Position numbers and translations under genes: made by a program. A stretch of 64,000 nt of DNA. Origin: UBA7672 sp963784415 (lineage in GTDB: Bacteria > Pseudomonadota > Alphaproteobacteria > Caulobacterales > Hyphomonadaceae). The notes beneath the pieces are model-generated. The model made no database searches and was not told where the DNA came from. It worked only from the letters and a program-made list of their open reading frames with translations. Where the stretch lies: positions 369,442 through 433,441 of the forward strand of contig CAWARK010000013.1 of the NCBI GenBank assembly GCA_963784415.1, written 5' to 3'. Below, one piece after another: positions 1 through 8,425 of this stretch (position 1 is its first letter; the number at the start of each line of letters is the position of its first letter).

Positions 1-327
1 GCCCAGAGCGCACAACAGCACGCCCCCGATCATTGGCCACAACAGGACCGAAAGACTATCGAATCCCGCAACGCCGCTCAGACGCTCACCTGCGCCGAGG
101 CGGAAAAGAACTACGTGGGCTGACTCCGCAGCATAGCCGATCCCCGCCACGAGTATTGCAGATAAGCCGCCAATCAGTGCGGCGAGCAATACGAGCCCGG
201 TTTCTCGCGAGCGGATGAATCGCCGGGCGACGGCGGGCAACACCGCGAAGCGTCGCCGGACCCAAGCGTAGGCCGCCATAGATCTTGCCGACAAGCCATC
301 CGCGGCCGGAGTTTGTTCAGTCCGCAT
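1..327 (-). CDS. CLC-type chloride channel, N-terminal part (runs off the window)
   Basis: 109 residues are open from an ATG at 327 to the window edge; the C-terminus lies outside. After a basic cytosolic stretch (residues 20-45, many Arg) comes a long hydrophobic helix (about 48-70), then an amphipathic segment and a second helix opening (PMIGGVLLCALG). This is how CLC voltage-gated chloride channels or H+/Cl- exchangers begin (helices A and B). The selectivity-filter motifs of CLC (GSGIP, GKEGP) would be downstream and cannot be checked. No operon partner is visible on this strand. Confidence 0.65.
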   Translation of the reverse strand, partial: MRTEQTPAADGLSARSMAAYAWVRRRFAVLPAVARRFIRSRETGLVLLAALIGGLSAILVAGIGYAAESAHVVLFRLGAGERLSGVAGFDSLSVLLWPMIGGVLLCALG

Positions 328-815
328 GACCGAGTTCTTCCGGCATGGATGGGCCATCAAACAGCATCGAATCGCGTTTGCCGGCGAACTCCTCGAGAAG
401 AGACGTAGGAGGCGTATTCCTGCTGTTGTGTGCATAGGTGGGCAGCGATTTCGTCAAGTCAGTCTCTTTGCGTTAGAGGCCTTCTTGTCCATTAGATCGC
501 CGCCGAGCAGTTGACTACAGCCCGAAGTTCAATCGGAGGGCGCGCCACATCGAGAACCTCCCGTTCCAGCAACAGGTCTCACCGGAACCGCGGTTGTCTT
601 GTTCGCCCGTGAAGTGTCCGACGCGCGGTCTCTCAACTGGGCGGGGATCGTGCCCCTTGATAGGAAAGGTGCGTCGCAGACCGCATTTGAGAGGTCGCCG
701 CTGCGCTTGCTTTCCGCGGCACCCGCTGGGCGGCGCGCAGCTGTCCCCCTTAAGAAAACGTCTATGTACTGACCGTCAGCTATGCAAACGTACCGACGGT
801 CGGAAGGGAATTCTC
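328..815. other. Non-coding stretch upstream of two divergent genes
   Basis: Several short open frames cross this 488-base stretch, but none has a ribosome-binding site plus protein-like composition. It must hold the promoter of the CLC gene (leftward) and of the secreted protein (rightward). I see no convincing repeat, RNA or operator here. Confidence 0.4.
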
Positions 816-1250
816 ATGAGGCAATACGCCGTTTTTATTTTGACGACTGCGTGTCTCCTGCAGCCGTTTGACGCCGCAGTAGGTCAGGAGCCATTTGTGT
901 CTGTGGCTCAAAAGGCGTTGGAGAGAGATGTTGCTGGGCAAGGGATTACTCTCCTTCAACCCGTTAAGATCGATAGTATCGGTGAGGACGAGTACACGGA
1001 GTTTACCTTTGACGTGCCGGCCGACGCCGATATCACCATCCAAGCAGCGTGTAGCAGCGCATGCGACGATATTGATCTGGAAGTATTCAATTCGGCCGGC
1101 GCAGCGCTTGGAGATGATAAGGGCGGAAGTGCTGCGCCGCAGGTGACGCTGGCCGCGGGCCACCACCCAACCCAGATCATGGTTATGGCCGAAATGATGT
1201 CGTGCGGCGACGACACCTGCAGCATCGCGGTTGGCGTATACAAGCGGTAA
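816..1250 (+). CDS. Secreted PPC-like domain protein
   Basis: 144 residues. The N-terminus (MRQYAVFILTTACLLQPFDAAVGQ) reads as a Sec signal peptide cleaved near residue 23. The mature part has the pattern of a pre-peptidase C-terminal (PPC) beta-sandwich: a strand with F-D-V-P-A-D-A-D, a D-x-D-L-E-V-F-N strand, then P-x-V-T-L and a final C-S-I-A-V-G-V-Y strand. Such domains are usually attached to secreted peptidases; here it stands alone, so a binding or inhibitory role in the periplasm is only a guess. Five cysteines in the mature part suggest disulfides. The ATG at 816 was chosen over an upstream in-frame start because it begins the signal peptide. Confidence 0.55.
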   Translation: MRQYAVFILTTACLLQPFDAAVGQEPFVSVAQKALERDVAGQGITLLQPVKIDSIGEDEYTEFTFDVPADADITIQAACSSACDDIDLEVFNSAGAALGDDKGGSAAPQVTLAAGHHPTQIMVMAEMMSCGDDTCSIAVGVYKR

Positions 1251-1366
1251 CGCCCCCTCGTAGCGACGCCGGCAACAGGATTGAAGCGGCCCGAGCCCAG
1301 GCGCTTTTCGGGCGGACCTGCCATAGATAACATCTCGTAGGGCGCGGAAACTCGGAGGCCCATTGA

Positions 1367-1654
1367 AGATGTTTGAGTTCGCGGCCGTTTCTACCCACCG
1401 GTCTGGACTGGGAGGTAACCACGATCGTTGAGGGCTTTTCCGCGGCGTTAGCGCTCGCGCGCGGCTCGGACCTTATCGCAACCGTCCCTGACCGGCATAC
1501 TGAAGAACTTCGGAAGGGACTTTTCTCTTTTCATCTGCCGGTACCGGCGAAGGAGTTTGCGGTTTCAATGTTGTGGCATCCGCGGATGGACGGCGATCCG
1601 GCACATCGCTGGCTACGCGGATGTGTCCGTAACGTCTGCGCGCTGGAGCGCTGA
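1367..1654 (+). pseudogene. LysR-type regulator, C-terminal remnant
   Basis: About 95 codons match only the end of the effector-binding domain of LysR-type regulators: the G-S-D-L-I-A-T-V-P segment, the following R-H-T-x-x-L-R-K-G, and the closing L-W-H-P-R-x-D-x-D-P-A-H-R-W-L-R. A stop at 1364-1366 lies directly upstream in frame. There is no helix-turn-helix region in any frame nearby, so roughly two thirds of a normal 300-residue LysR protein is missing. A non-functional remnant is the simplest reading. Confidence 0.65.
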
Positions 1655-1739
1655 TCCTGACGAGCGACTTGCGCAACCGCCTTCGTGGCGGCCTCGGCCT
1701 ACTGCGACAATCCTTCAAGTCTGCCGTCTTCCGGGTTGT

Positions 1740-2558
1740 CTACTTGGCCGCGACCGTGAACGACGTTCGATCAACGCCCGTATTTCCCGTCATGGCATCA
1801 TATGCCTGCACCACAATACTGTAGACGCCGGGAGTATCGGGGCGAAAAGACAGCTCGTACTGGCTGGTCGTTCCGCTGTAGGTGAGGGGACGTTCAGGCA
1901 GCGCTTTTCCGTCGAGCTGAATCATCGCAGTGATCTGGAATCGGCTGGAGTCCCACAGGCCGCCAGGACTCGTTGGGCAACCGCACATCATCACCACATT
2001 GGCTCGGAGTTTTATGTCTGCCGTTGGGAGCTTTAAGGTGCTTGCGGCCGGCGGGTCGAGGATGTCCACGACAAAGCCCGGCATTTCCACCATCCAGCCG
2101 TTTCCCTCCCGGACGTGCCGCCCTGGAAGTATCCACTGTTGGGACGTGACCGTGATGGCAGATTGTGGCTGACCGAGCGGACCATAGGCTTCCAACTGCA
2201 CGAGACGCGGCTGATCGATATCGATGGTCGCGCGAAATGCGGCAGCCTCGGGAGTTGCCAGGGCTTCGCGCCGCTTGGCTGTTTCCGTCAGGCGTTTGGT
2301 ATCGCCTGTGCCGCCAATGGTGACGCCCTCCGCCAGGATCATGCCGCTCCGAGCATCGCGCAGGATGATGCGGACGCCACCCATGCTGTCGCCAATGAAT
2401 TTTGCATCCCGGCTGATCGCGCGCACCACGATTTCCGTGGGTTCAGCATAGGCGCTTGCGCACCATATCGCGCCGGCAAAGGCTGCGCACATGATGGCAA
2501 GGGCGCGCTTCTTCGCCACCACAGCTGCAAGAAACAGACGCTTGAAGTCTGCAAGCAT
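1740..2558 (-). CDS. Secreted protein of unknown function
   Basis: 272 residues from the ATG at 2558, which is preceded by a GGAGG box seven bases away; an upstream in-frame start (2711) lacks this. Residues 1-38 hold a basic segment (KRLFLAAVVAKKR) and a hydrophobic core ending SAYA, a typical Sec signal peptide. The mature protein is rich in beta-strand patterns. Its last 90 residues resemble an Ig-like fold (LTYSGTTSQYELSFRPDTPG, then YSIVVQAYD). A C-G-C-P motif near residue 185 might bind metal or form a disulfide. I recognise no family. It is divergent from the DsrE gene at 2850 and shares the palindrome at 2702 with it. Confidence 0.55.
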   Translation of the reverse strand: MLADFKRLFLAAVVAKKRALAIMCAAFAGAIWCASAYAEPTEIVVRAISRDAKFIGDSMGGVRIILRDARSGMILAEGVTIGGTGDTKRLTETAKRREALATPEAAAFRATIDIDQPRLVQLEAYGPLGQPQSAITVTSQQWILPGRHVREGNGWMVEMPGFVVDILDPPAASTLKLPTADIKLRANVVMMCGCPTSPGGLWDSSRFQITAMIQLDGKALPERPLTYSGTTSQYELSFRPDTPGVYSIVVQAYDAMTGNTGVDRTSFTVAAK

Positions 2559-2701
2559 GAAGAGCCTCCCGACATGCGCTCCGACCAGAATACACCATTC
2601 TCTTTGTGGCGTTTGTAAAGGCGACAAGACGCCGATGCGCTGCACGACAGAACCAAAATGAGCTTCAACGCGAGAAGGTGACAGGATTGTGATAAGTAAG
2701 A

Positions 2702-2713
2702 ACATGCGCATGT
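2702..2713. promoter_or_regulatory. Perfect palindrome ACATGCGCATGT, candidate operator
   Basis: A 12-bp perfect palindrome in the divergent promoter region between the secreted protein (start 2558) and the DsrE-like protein (start 2850). The core ATGCGCAT recurs upstream of the peroxiredoxin (4423) and in modified form between the SQR and its ArsR regulator (10205). I infer a site for one of the two local ArsR-type sulfide sensors. Confidence 0.45.
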
Positions 2714-2849
2714 AATGATCTGGCAGGCTGGCGCCTTGGTGATTCAGCCACCGGCGTGTTGCAGCGCCCCTTCACAAAGCGATCGCGCCGAGTAGTCTCC
2801 CAACATGAAGCCCTCAACACATCTCACCCACAGTTAGGAGGAATTGCGC

Positions 2850-3338
2850 ATGCGGTCGATTGTTCGACTTGTCGCCCTGGTCGCGGCCGTGATGACTGTG
2901 GCTTCGGCTTGCGTCCACGTTCAGACGACGAATGACGCAATGGTCACCGCGCCAGCGAGCGACGGCTATTATCAGTTCCAGAAGGTTGTGTATCAGAACT
3001 CTGGCGGGTTGCCGGATGACCGCGCGTACTTTCTGCGGGTGCTTCGCAATATCGGAGCGCATGTCACCGCAACCGAAGGTAATGTCGAAATCAGGCTCGT
3101 GAGCTTCTCCGGTGGCGTAAAGGTTTTCCAGCAGGCCAAGACGGACCCTGAACTCGCCAAGGCAATCGACGCTGTACGCGAGAAGAAGGTTCGCCTGCTG
3201 CTATGCCGCAATACGATGCGCGCCATGAACCTCACGATCGACGATGTCTATGGGGTGACTGAAGCCGACATCGTTCCAAGCGGAGTTGCCGAACTGGCGC
3301 GGTTGCAAGGCCTGGGATTTGTCTACATTCATCCCTGA
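2850..3338 (+). CDS. DsrE-family exported protein
   Basis: 162 residues from the ATG at 2850, with AGGAGG seven bases upstream; the in-frame TTG at 2844 is unlikely. The N-terminus is a signal sequence ending V-A-S-A-C, perhaps a lipoprotein site although the -3 residue is unusual. The rest has the DsrE/DsrF layout: YQNSGG with a run of strands, an R-L-V-S-F-S-G-G strand-turn, a central helix, then L-L-L-C-R-N-T-M with one cysteine where sulfur-relay DsrE proteins carry theirs, and a closing G-V-A-E-L-A-R-L-Q. Cytosolic DsrE proteins carry persulfide; this one would act outside the membrane. It heads the sulfur island. Confidence 0.7.
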   Translation: MRSIVRLVALVAAVMTVASACVHVQTTNDAMVTAPASDGYYQFQKVVYQNSGGLPDDRAYFLRVLRNIGAHVTATEGNVEIRLVSFSGGVKVFQQAKTDPELAKAIDAVREKKVRLLLCRNTMRAMNLTIDDVYGVTEADIVPSGVAELARLQGLGFVYIHP

Positions 3339-3379
3339 GCTGACTGACACCTGATCGCGACGCTGTGGGCGCATGCAAG

Positions 3380-4321
3380 ATGTTGCAGAAATCTCTCGTG
3401 TTGGGCGCCTGGCTGATATTGGCTGCTCCGGCCAGCGTAGCTCAGGACAGAGTAAGTCGAACCGTCGATGGTCATCCTGACCTGCAAGGGCGGTGGACCA
3501 TGCGTACGCTGACGCCCTTCGCCCGTCCGACAGGGATTTCGGCTTCATCGGTCAGCGCGGAAGAAGAGCCGGCACTACTTGAGCTGATCATGCAGCAGCG
3601 CCTCGCTGCAGAACGCTTTGATCCGGGCACATCACAACCCGACGGCGATGCACTTGCGATCGTCAACGGCGAACGGCGTACATCGGCCATTGTAAGCCCC
3701 AGGAACGGACTGCTTGCCCTGACGCCAGCAGGAGAGGCGAGGCTGAAGCGACGCTTGGACGGTTATGATGGTCCCGAAGCGCGTCCGGTCAACGAGCGCT
3801 GTATCGCAGACGCTGGCAGGGCGCCTTACCGTGTGATGTCGGGCGAGATGTTCTTCGAAATCATCCAGACCTCGGATCACCTGGTGATCCACAAGGAGGG
3901 CATGGATCCGCCGAGGATCTTCTCCAGCACCAGTTCTGAGTATGCGTCAGGAGCATGGAGCGGCGAGTCCTCGTCGCACTGGGAAGGCGATGTGTTCGTG
4001 ATCGAGACAACCGGATTCCGGCCCGACGATACGAACCGGCGCATTTCGGGGCCGGGCTCGGCGGGGTTTCCCATCGCTCCGCAAACGCGGATCACGGAAT
4101 GGCTTATGCCAGTTTCAAGCGATGCAATCCTTTATCGCTATCGCGTAGACGATCCCGTCTTGTTTCGTGAACCTCTGGTGGCTGAGCTTCCCCTGACCCG
4201 AACGACAGAGCGCCTTTTTGAAAGCTCCTGCCACGAGGGAAATTTTAGTCTCGCCAGCACCCTGCTCGGGGCGCGGATGCAGGAACTGCGCGCGATTGAA
4301 GCCGTTAAGTCGCCGCGATAG
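3380..4321 (+). CDS. Secreted hypothetical protein
   Basis: 313 residues with a clear Sec signal peptide (MLQKSLVLGAWLILAAPASVAQ). The mature part begins with P-D-L-Q-G-R-W, an opening shared by many periplasmic proteins of unknown function in alphaproteobacteria and acidobacteria. It then alternates short strands with polar loops and ends in a C-H-E-G-N box near residue 290. No catalytic motif is obvious. The ATG at 3380 starts the signal peptide; a GTG at 3365 is possible and neither has a strong ribosome-binding site. It sits 41 bases after the DsrE gene on the same strand and may be co-transcribed. Confidence 0.6.
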   Translation: MLQKSLVLGAWLILAAPASVAQDRVSRTVDGHPDLQGRWTMRTLTPFARPTGISASSVSAEEEPALLELIMQQRLAAERFDPGTSQPDGDALAIVNGERRTSAIVSPRNGLLALTPAGEARLKRRLDGYDGPEARPVNERCIADAGRAPYRVMSGEMFFEIIQTSDHLVIHKEGMDPPRIFSSTSSEYASGAWSGESSSHWEGDVFVIETTGFRPDDTNRRISGPGSAGFPIAPQTRITEWLMPVSSDAILYRYRVDDPVLFREPLVAELPLTRTTERLFESSCHEGNFSLASTLLGARMQELRAIEAVKSPR

Positions 4322-4422
4322 CGCTGATCAGGCCGCATCAGGTCATTTTTCTCAGACCTTTCGGAGAGCCCGCTTCAAGGCGGTTGATGCATGTGCGGCA
4401 CTTTGAACGCTTCGAAATCGCA

Positions 4423-4450
4423 ACATGCGCATATAAGAAGAGATGCATGT
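4423..4450. promoter_or_regulatory. Candidate sulfide-regulon operator upstream of peroxiredoxin
   Basis: ACATGC at 4423-4428 and GCATGT at 4445-4450 form a six-base inverted repeat with a 16-base spacer. The left arm extends to ACATGCGCATAT (4423-4434), ten of twelve positions identical to the palindrome at 2702 (only the last bases differ), and shares GCATAT with the operator at 10205. It lies 38-65 bases before the peroxiredoxin start, a normal place for a repressor site. Confidence 0.45.
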
Positions 4451-4487
4451 AAAATATGACGCTGAGCCAGCTTCAGGAGTAGTTCCC

Positions 4488-5147
4488 ATGGTTGCCACGA
4501 CCGATGTCACATTCGCTTCACGCGGAATGCCCCGGCTCAACGAGCCCGCTCCCGATTTTGAGGCCGTCACCACGCACGGCGTCCGCAAATTGTCCGACTA
4601 CCAAGGGAAGTGGCTGATACTGTTCTCGCACCCGTCCGACTTTACGCCGGTGTGCACGACGGAATTCATCGCCTTCGCCCGCGCGCATGACAAGTTCGCG
4701 GCGCTCAACACCGAACTCCTTGGATTGTCGATCGACAGCAAGTACGCCCACATTGCCTGGGTGCGCTCCATCAAGGAGAAATTTGGCGTCGATATCCGCT
4801 TCCCGATCATCGAAGACCTGTCGATGCGCGTGGCGCACACCTACGGTATGGTCATGCCAGGGGCGAGTGACACATCCGCAGTGCGCGCGACCTTCGTCAT
4901 CGATCCGCAGGGCGTCCTCCGCGCGATGGTCTACTATCCAATGTCGAATGGCCGTTCCATCAAGGAATTCCTCCGCCTTGTTGCAGCCCTTCAGACGGCG
5001 GATGCCAACAAGGTGGCCACCCCCGAAAACTGGCAGCCCGGCGAGCCCGTCATCGTTCCTCCGCCTCAAACCACTGAAGCCGCAGATGCGCGCAAGGACG
5101 AAGGCTACGACTATACGGACTGGTATTTCTCCAAGAAGGCTCTCTAG
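4488..5147 (+). CDS. 1-Cys peroxiredoxin (Prx6-like)
   Basis: 219 residues from the ATG at 4488, with CAGGAG nine bases upstream; the ATG at 4443 has none. It carries the peroxiredoxin active-site loop H-P-S-D-F-T-P-V-C-T-T-E with the peroxidatic cysteine at residue 56, and the protein has no second cysteine, so it is a true 1-Cys enzyme needing an external thiol. The long C-terminal arm (residues 165-219, ending YTDWYFSKKAL) fits the Prx6/archaeal type. It would reduce peroxides, and possibly per- or polysulfides, in the cytosol. It opens a run with the MBL persulfide dioxygenase, a DsrE protein and TauE. Confidence 0.85.
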   Translation: MVATTDVTFASRGMPRLNEPAPDFEAVTTHGVRKLSDYQGKWLILFSHPSDFTPVCTTEFIAFARAHDKFAALNTELLGLSIDSKYAHIAWVRSIKEKFGVDIRFPIIEDLSMRVAHTYGMVMPGASDTSAVRATFVIDPQGVLRAMVYYPMSNGRSIKEFLRLVAALQTADANKVATPENWQPGEPVIVPPPQTTEAADARKDEGYDYTDWYFSKKAL

Positions 5148-5162
5148 CTTGCAGGGTGAACT

Positions 5163-5182
5163 CCGGGGGCGTCGCTCCCCGG
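5163..5182 (+). terminator. GC-rich hairpin after peroxiredoxin
   Basis: CCGGGG at 5163-5168 pairs with CCCCGG at 5177-5182 across an eight-base loop, sixteen bases after the peroxiredoxin stop. No T-run follows, so it may be a 3' processing or attenuation stem rather than a full terminator. Confidence 0.3.
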
Positions 5183-5221
5183 GGCCGCTTGCGGGCACTC
5201 GACGAACAGGAATAGGGCGCG

Positions 5222-6085
5222 ATGAACCCCGAAATCAGGACCTTTTTTGATCGTGAGACCTTCACGGCGAGCCATGTCGTGATCGATCCGGTGAGCCTTT
5301 CCTGCGCAATCATCAACTCGGTGCTCGATTTCGATCCCGCGGCCGGGCGTACGTCCACTCGAAATGCCGATGCGATCGTCGCGTTTGTTGAGGGGAGGGG
5401 CCTGAGGGTTCAGTGGATTCTCGAGACCCACGCGCATGCTGATCACCTTTCAGCGGCGCCCTACCTGAAGCAACGGCTCGGCGGGAAAATTGCCATCGGT
5501 GAGCACATACGCGATGTCCAGGCTGTTTTCGGCAAGATCTTCAACGAGGGAGCGGAGTTTGCGCGCGATGGGTCCCAGTTCGACCACCGCTTTGTCGATG
5601 GCGAGATCTTCAAGATCGGCGAGTTGGACGTCCGTGTGATGCACACGCCCGGGCATACGCCCGCGTGCGTGACATTCGTGGTCGGTGACGCAGCCTTTGT
5701 CGGCGACACCCTGTTCATGCCCGACTACGGGACAGCCCGCGCCGATTTTCCGGGCGGAGATGCGCATGTGTTGTTCCGCTCGATCCGCAAGGTGCTCTCG
5801 CTCCCGCCAGAAACACGTCTCCTTCTCTGTCACGATTACAAGGCGACCGGGCGCGAGGAATTTCTCTGGGAGACAACAGTCGCCGCTGAACGCGCGGGCA
5901 ACGTCCATGTCCATGACGGCGTCACGGAAGACGAGTTCGTTGCCATGCGAACGAGTCGCGACGCGCAACTGGGAATGCCGCGGCTCATCCTGCCTTCCAT
6001 TCAGGTGAACATGCGCGCAGGGGAGCTGCCGCCGGCAGAGGACAACGGGCAGCGCTACCTCAAGATTCCGCTGAACATGCTTTAA
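5222..6085 (+). CDS. MBL-fold persulfide dioxygenase-like hydrolase (Blh/ETHE1 type)
   Basis: 287 residues. The metallo-beta-lactamase motifs are in order: T-H-A-H-A-D-H at residues 69-75, H-T-P-G-H at 141-145 and G-D-T-L-F-M at 161-166, followed by R-x-D-F-P-G-G-D, a signature of ETHE1-like persulfide dioxygenases and of the MBL half of Blh. It would oxidise glutathione persulfide to sulfite with O2 and Fe(II). A late C-H-D-Y motif (about residue 203) supplies further ligands. It is preceded by an AGG-rich ribosome-binding stretch and lies between the peroxiredoxin and a DsrE protein; the exporter two genes on could remove the sulfite produced. Confidence 0.8.
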   Translation: MNPEIRTFFDRETFTASHVVIDPVSLSCAIINSVLDFDPAAGRTSTRNADAIVAFVEGRGLRVQWILETHAHADHLSAAPYLKQRLGGKIAIGEHIRDVQAVFGKIFNEGAEFARDGSQFDHRFVDGEIFKIGELDVRVMHTPGHTPACVTFVVGDAAFVGDTLFMPDYGTARADFPGGDAHVLFRSIRKVLSLPPETRLLLCHDYKATGREEFLWETTVAAERAGNVHVHDGVTEDEFVAMRTSRDAQLGMPRLILPSIQVNMRAGELPPAEDNGQRYLKIPLNML

Positions 6086-6178
6086 TCGCAAGATGTAGTC
6101 GTCAATCGTTGCTCGGCAGGCTGGCGCTGGACGTGCGGGCGCATTTTGATAACGCTGGAAGAACGCAAGGGAGATCTC

Positions 6179-6880
6179 ATGACCAAGGAATTGCCTCAGA
6201 CGGCCCGCCGTTCATTCCTGTCGCGCTTTGGAATCGGCGCCGCACTTGTCGCTGGCGTGGGCGCCGGCCTTGCTGCTGCGCGTCCTGCAGTTGCTCAGAC
6301 CAACGCCTTCAAGCCGCGGCGTCACAAGGAAGATGCGTGGATGGAAGCGCCGAACGCCGCGCACCGTATCGTGATTGATTCCGCTTTCCCGCCAGGTGGT
6401 GGGGCGGCGCTCCTTTACGCAAACAACAATTTTCTCGCAAACAAGTCGGGATATGGTCTCGAAGCGCAGGACATCGCGGTCATAGTCGTGTTGCGCCACC
6501 TATCGACGCCGTTCGCCTACACGGACGCCATATGGGCGAAGTACGGCGAGGCCCTTTCGGACGTAATCGATTTCAAGAACCCCGCCACTAAGGCGGCGCC
6601 GGCAACCAATCTCTACAATTCGGGAGGCGCGGGCATGGCGCTCGCCAATCGCGGCGTCACCATTGCGAGCCTTGTTGAAAAGAACGTCCAGTTCGCCGTC
6701 TGCAATTCGGCGACGCGCGTCCTTGCCGGCGCTGTGGCGCAAAAATCCAAAGGCGACGCAGAAGCGGTCTACCAGGAATTTGTCGCCAACCTTGTTCCGA
6801 ATTCACACCTCACGGCCGCGGGCGTCGTCGCGGTGAACCGTGCGCAGGAATACGGATACACGCTGTTGACGGCTGTCTAA
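6179..6880 (+). CDS. Tat-exported DsrE-like protein
   Basis: 233 residues from the ATG at 6179, which has AAGGGAGA just upstream. The N-terminus contains a twin-arginine signal (T-A-R-R-S-F-L-S-R-F followed by a long Ala/Gly/Val core ending AVAQ). The mature part has DsrE-family order: N-A-A-H-R-I-V-I-D strand, Y-A-N-N-N-F, a D-I-A-V-I-V-V-L-R-H strand, then L-Y-N-S-G-G and V-Q-F-A-V-C-N-S-A-T-R carrying a cysteine. Use of Tat implies it is folded, perhaps with bound cofactor, before export. It probably handles reduced sulfur in the periplasm. Confidence 0.65.
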   Translation: MTKELPQTARRSFLSRFGIGAALVAGVGAGLAAARPAVAQTNAFKPRRHKEDAWMEAPNAAHRIVIDSAFPPGGGAALLYANNNFLANKSGYGLEAQDIAVIVVLRHLSTPFAYTDAIWAKYGEALSDVIDFKNPATKAAPATNLYNSGGAGMALANRGVTIASLVEKNVQFAVCNSATRVLAGAVAQKSKGDAEAVYQEFVANLVPNSHLTAAGVVAVNRAQEYGYTLLTAV

Positions 6881-7004
6881 CGCAGCGCCTGAGCGTTTTG
6901 GTCGTCGACGATTGATTTATGGAGCAATATCGCTTCTCAAGCCACGCGCGCTCGTCTACATTAGGCAATTCTAATGCGCGCGCTTCGAGCCGTGGAGCTG
7001 GCAA

Positions 7005-7778
7005 TTGGACTGGCAGGCCGTCACGGCAACGATATCCGGCTCCGGCGTGGGTTTCCTCTTGGGATTGCTGGGTGGCGGCGGGTCGGTGCTCGCGGTTCCG
7101 CTGCTGCTTTACTTCGTCGGCGTTCCGAATGCCCATATTGCGATCGGCACGAGCGCCGTAGGCGTGTCGCTCAATGCGGCCGCCAATCTCGTCGGTCATG
7201 CTAGGCGCGGTTCTGTCCGCTGGCCCTGTGCGATTGCGTTCGCGCTCTCCGGCATTGTCGGCGCAGCAATTGGTTCCTCCATTGGAAAGCTAATCGACCC
7301 GCAACCGCTAACGCTTCTCTTCGCGATCGCGATGGTTGCTGTTGCCGTATCGATGTGGCGGCCGCGGCGTGGCGCTGAAGCTGTCGATGTTCACCTGACG
7401 CCCCAGATCGCCATGCGCCTGATCCCCATCGGACTAGGTGTTGGCCTGGCGTCTGGCTTCTTCGGGATTGGCGGAGGCTTTTTGATCGTGCCCGGGCTGA
7501 TCCTTGGGTCGGGCATGCCGATGCTGAACGCCGTGGGCTCGTCCTTGCTGGCCGTCGCTGTCTTCGGAGCGACCACTGCGGTCAACTATGCAATTTCCGG
7601 ATTGGTGATCTGGCCTATCGCCGGCTGGATGCTCGCGGGTGGCCTGGTTGGCGGCGCGGTCGGCGTATGGGCCAGTCGCAAACTGGCGGGGCAACGCACG
7701 CTCCTGCAGAGGCTATTCGCAGTGTTTGTCCTGCTCGTGGCAGTCTATGTGGGCTGGCGAGCTATCGCACCCATCTGA
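7005..7778 (+). CDS. TauE/SafE-family exporter (likely sulfite)
   Basis: 257 residues, eight predicted membrane helices in two repeats. Each half begins with a glycine-rich loop typical of TauE/SafE: G-F-L-L-G-L-L-G-G-G-G-S (residues 16-27) and S-G-F-F-G-I-G-G-G-F (about 150-160). The family exports sulfite or organosulfonates through the inner membrane. The TTG at 7005 has GGAG at 6994-6997, seven bases away, which decides the start. Placed after a persulfide dioxygenase, it most likely exports the sulfite that enzyme makes. Confidence 0.8.
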   Translation: MDWQAVTATISGSGVGFLLGLLGGGGSVLAVPLLLYFVGVPNAHIAIGTSAVGVSLNAAANLVGHARRGSVRWPCAIAFALSGIVGAAIGSSIGKLIDPQPLTLLFAIAMVAVAVSMWRPRRGAEAVDVHLTPQIAMRLIPIGLGVGLASGFFGIGGGFLIVPGLILGSGMPMLNAVGSSLLAVAVFGATTAVNYAISGLVIWPIAGWMLAGGLVGGAVGVWASRKLAGQRTLLQRLFAVFVLLVAVYVGWRAIAPI

Positions 7779-7813
7779 CGTGGGGGCTGCTACATCGTGC
7801 GCCTTGTATGTCC

Positions 7814-7829
7814 TTTAGCTGTTGCTAAA
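7814..7829. promoter_or_regulatory. Inverted repeat TTTAGC-N4-GCTAAA, candidate ArsR operator
   Basis: Six-base perfect arms around a four-base spacer, 30 bases before the ArsR start at 7859. AT-rich inverted repeats with this geometry are typical ArsR sites. Its sequence differs from the ATGCGCAT-type sites, so this regulator may control itself through its own site. Confidence 0.45.
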
Positions 7830-7858
7830 TTAGCCCCCAGCACGTTCTGGAGCCGACC

Positions 7859-8197
7859 ATGCCCGCAGCCCGCCGCAAGCCCAGCGCAGCAGTTCCCGCA
7901 GTGCGCAAGCTTGAGTCGAGAGCGGCGGAAGCTGCGCAATTGCTCAAGCTGTTGGCAAATGACCAGCGCCTGACCGTGCTTTGCAGGCTGAGCGGTGGAG
8001 AGATGTCCGTGACGCAGCTCGGCCAGCATGTGAACCTCACGCAGTCGGCGCTGTCACAGCATCTCGCCAAGATGCGGGCGGAGGGGCTCGTCGCCACACG
8101 CCGTGAGGCTCAGACGATCTATTACCGCCTGTCTGACCCGATCGCTGAGCGCCTGATCGGCGTGCTCTGCGAACTCTATGGTGGGCCCAGCCACTAG
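7859..8197 (+). CDS. ArsR-family regulator with two-cysteine sensor arrangement
   Basis: 112 residues. The winged helix is clear: L-A-N-D-Q-R-L-T-V-L-C-R-L (helix 2), then V-N-L-T-Q-S-A-L-S-Q-H-L-A-K-M-R-A-E-G-L-V (recognition helix) and the wing R-R-E-A-Q-T-I-Y-Y-R-L. It has Cys42 in helix 2 and Cys104 near the C-terminus, the layout of persulfide sensors of the BigR/SqrR group, although the 62-residue spacing is four shorter than usual there. It would release DNA when a polysulfide bridge forms. It follows TauE by 80 bases with an inverted repeat between. Confidence 0.75.
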   Translation: MPAARRKPSAAVPAVRKLESRAAEAAQLLKLLANDQRLTVLCRLSGGEMSVTQLGQHVNLTQSALSQHLAKMRAEGLVATRREAQTIYYRLSDPIAERLIGVLCELYGGPSH

Positions 8198-8209
8198 CGG
8201 TCAGAAGAC

Positions 8210-8413
8210 CTACCGGAATGCCGTTCCCGGCTGCACGCCCAGTTTCTTGAAGATCATCGCAGCCGGGCAGAAGCCTGTGAACGCTGCTTGCAGCATGTTG
8301 GCGCCGGCGAAGGCCGACAACCAGACCCACAGTGGATGGACGGTCAGGGATAGAACAACGCCAGCCAGGACAACTAGTCCGGCGAAGGCAAGGACAGCAC
8401 GATCAAGTGACAT
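8210..8413 (-). CDS. Small DUF2892 membrane protein (YgaP-like)
   Basis: 67 residues with two membrane helices (about 7-25 and 30-48) and a P-x-W-x-W-L-S-A-F-A-G-A-N linker followed by F-T-G-F-C-P-A-A, the DUF2892 signature seen in the C-terminal half of the rhodanese YgaP. Cys49 in the G-F-C-P motif lies at a membrane end and is conserved in the family; a role in handling sulfane sulfur is inferred. It is the last gene of the SQR-thioredoxin operon, 12 bases after the thioredoxin gene. A second DUF2892 protein lies at 15448. Confidence 0.75.
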   Translation of the reverse strand: MSLDRAVLAFAGLVVLAGVVLSLTVHPLWVWLSAFAGANMLQAAFTGFCPAAMIFKKLGVQPGTAFR

Positions 8414-8425
8414 ATGAAGACTCCT

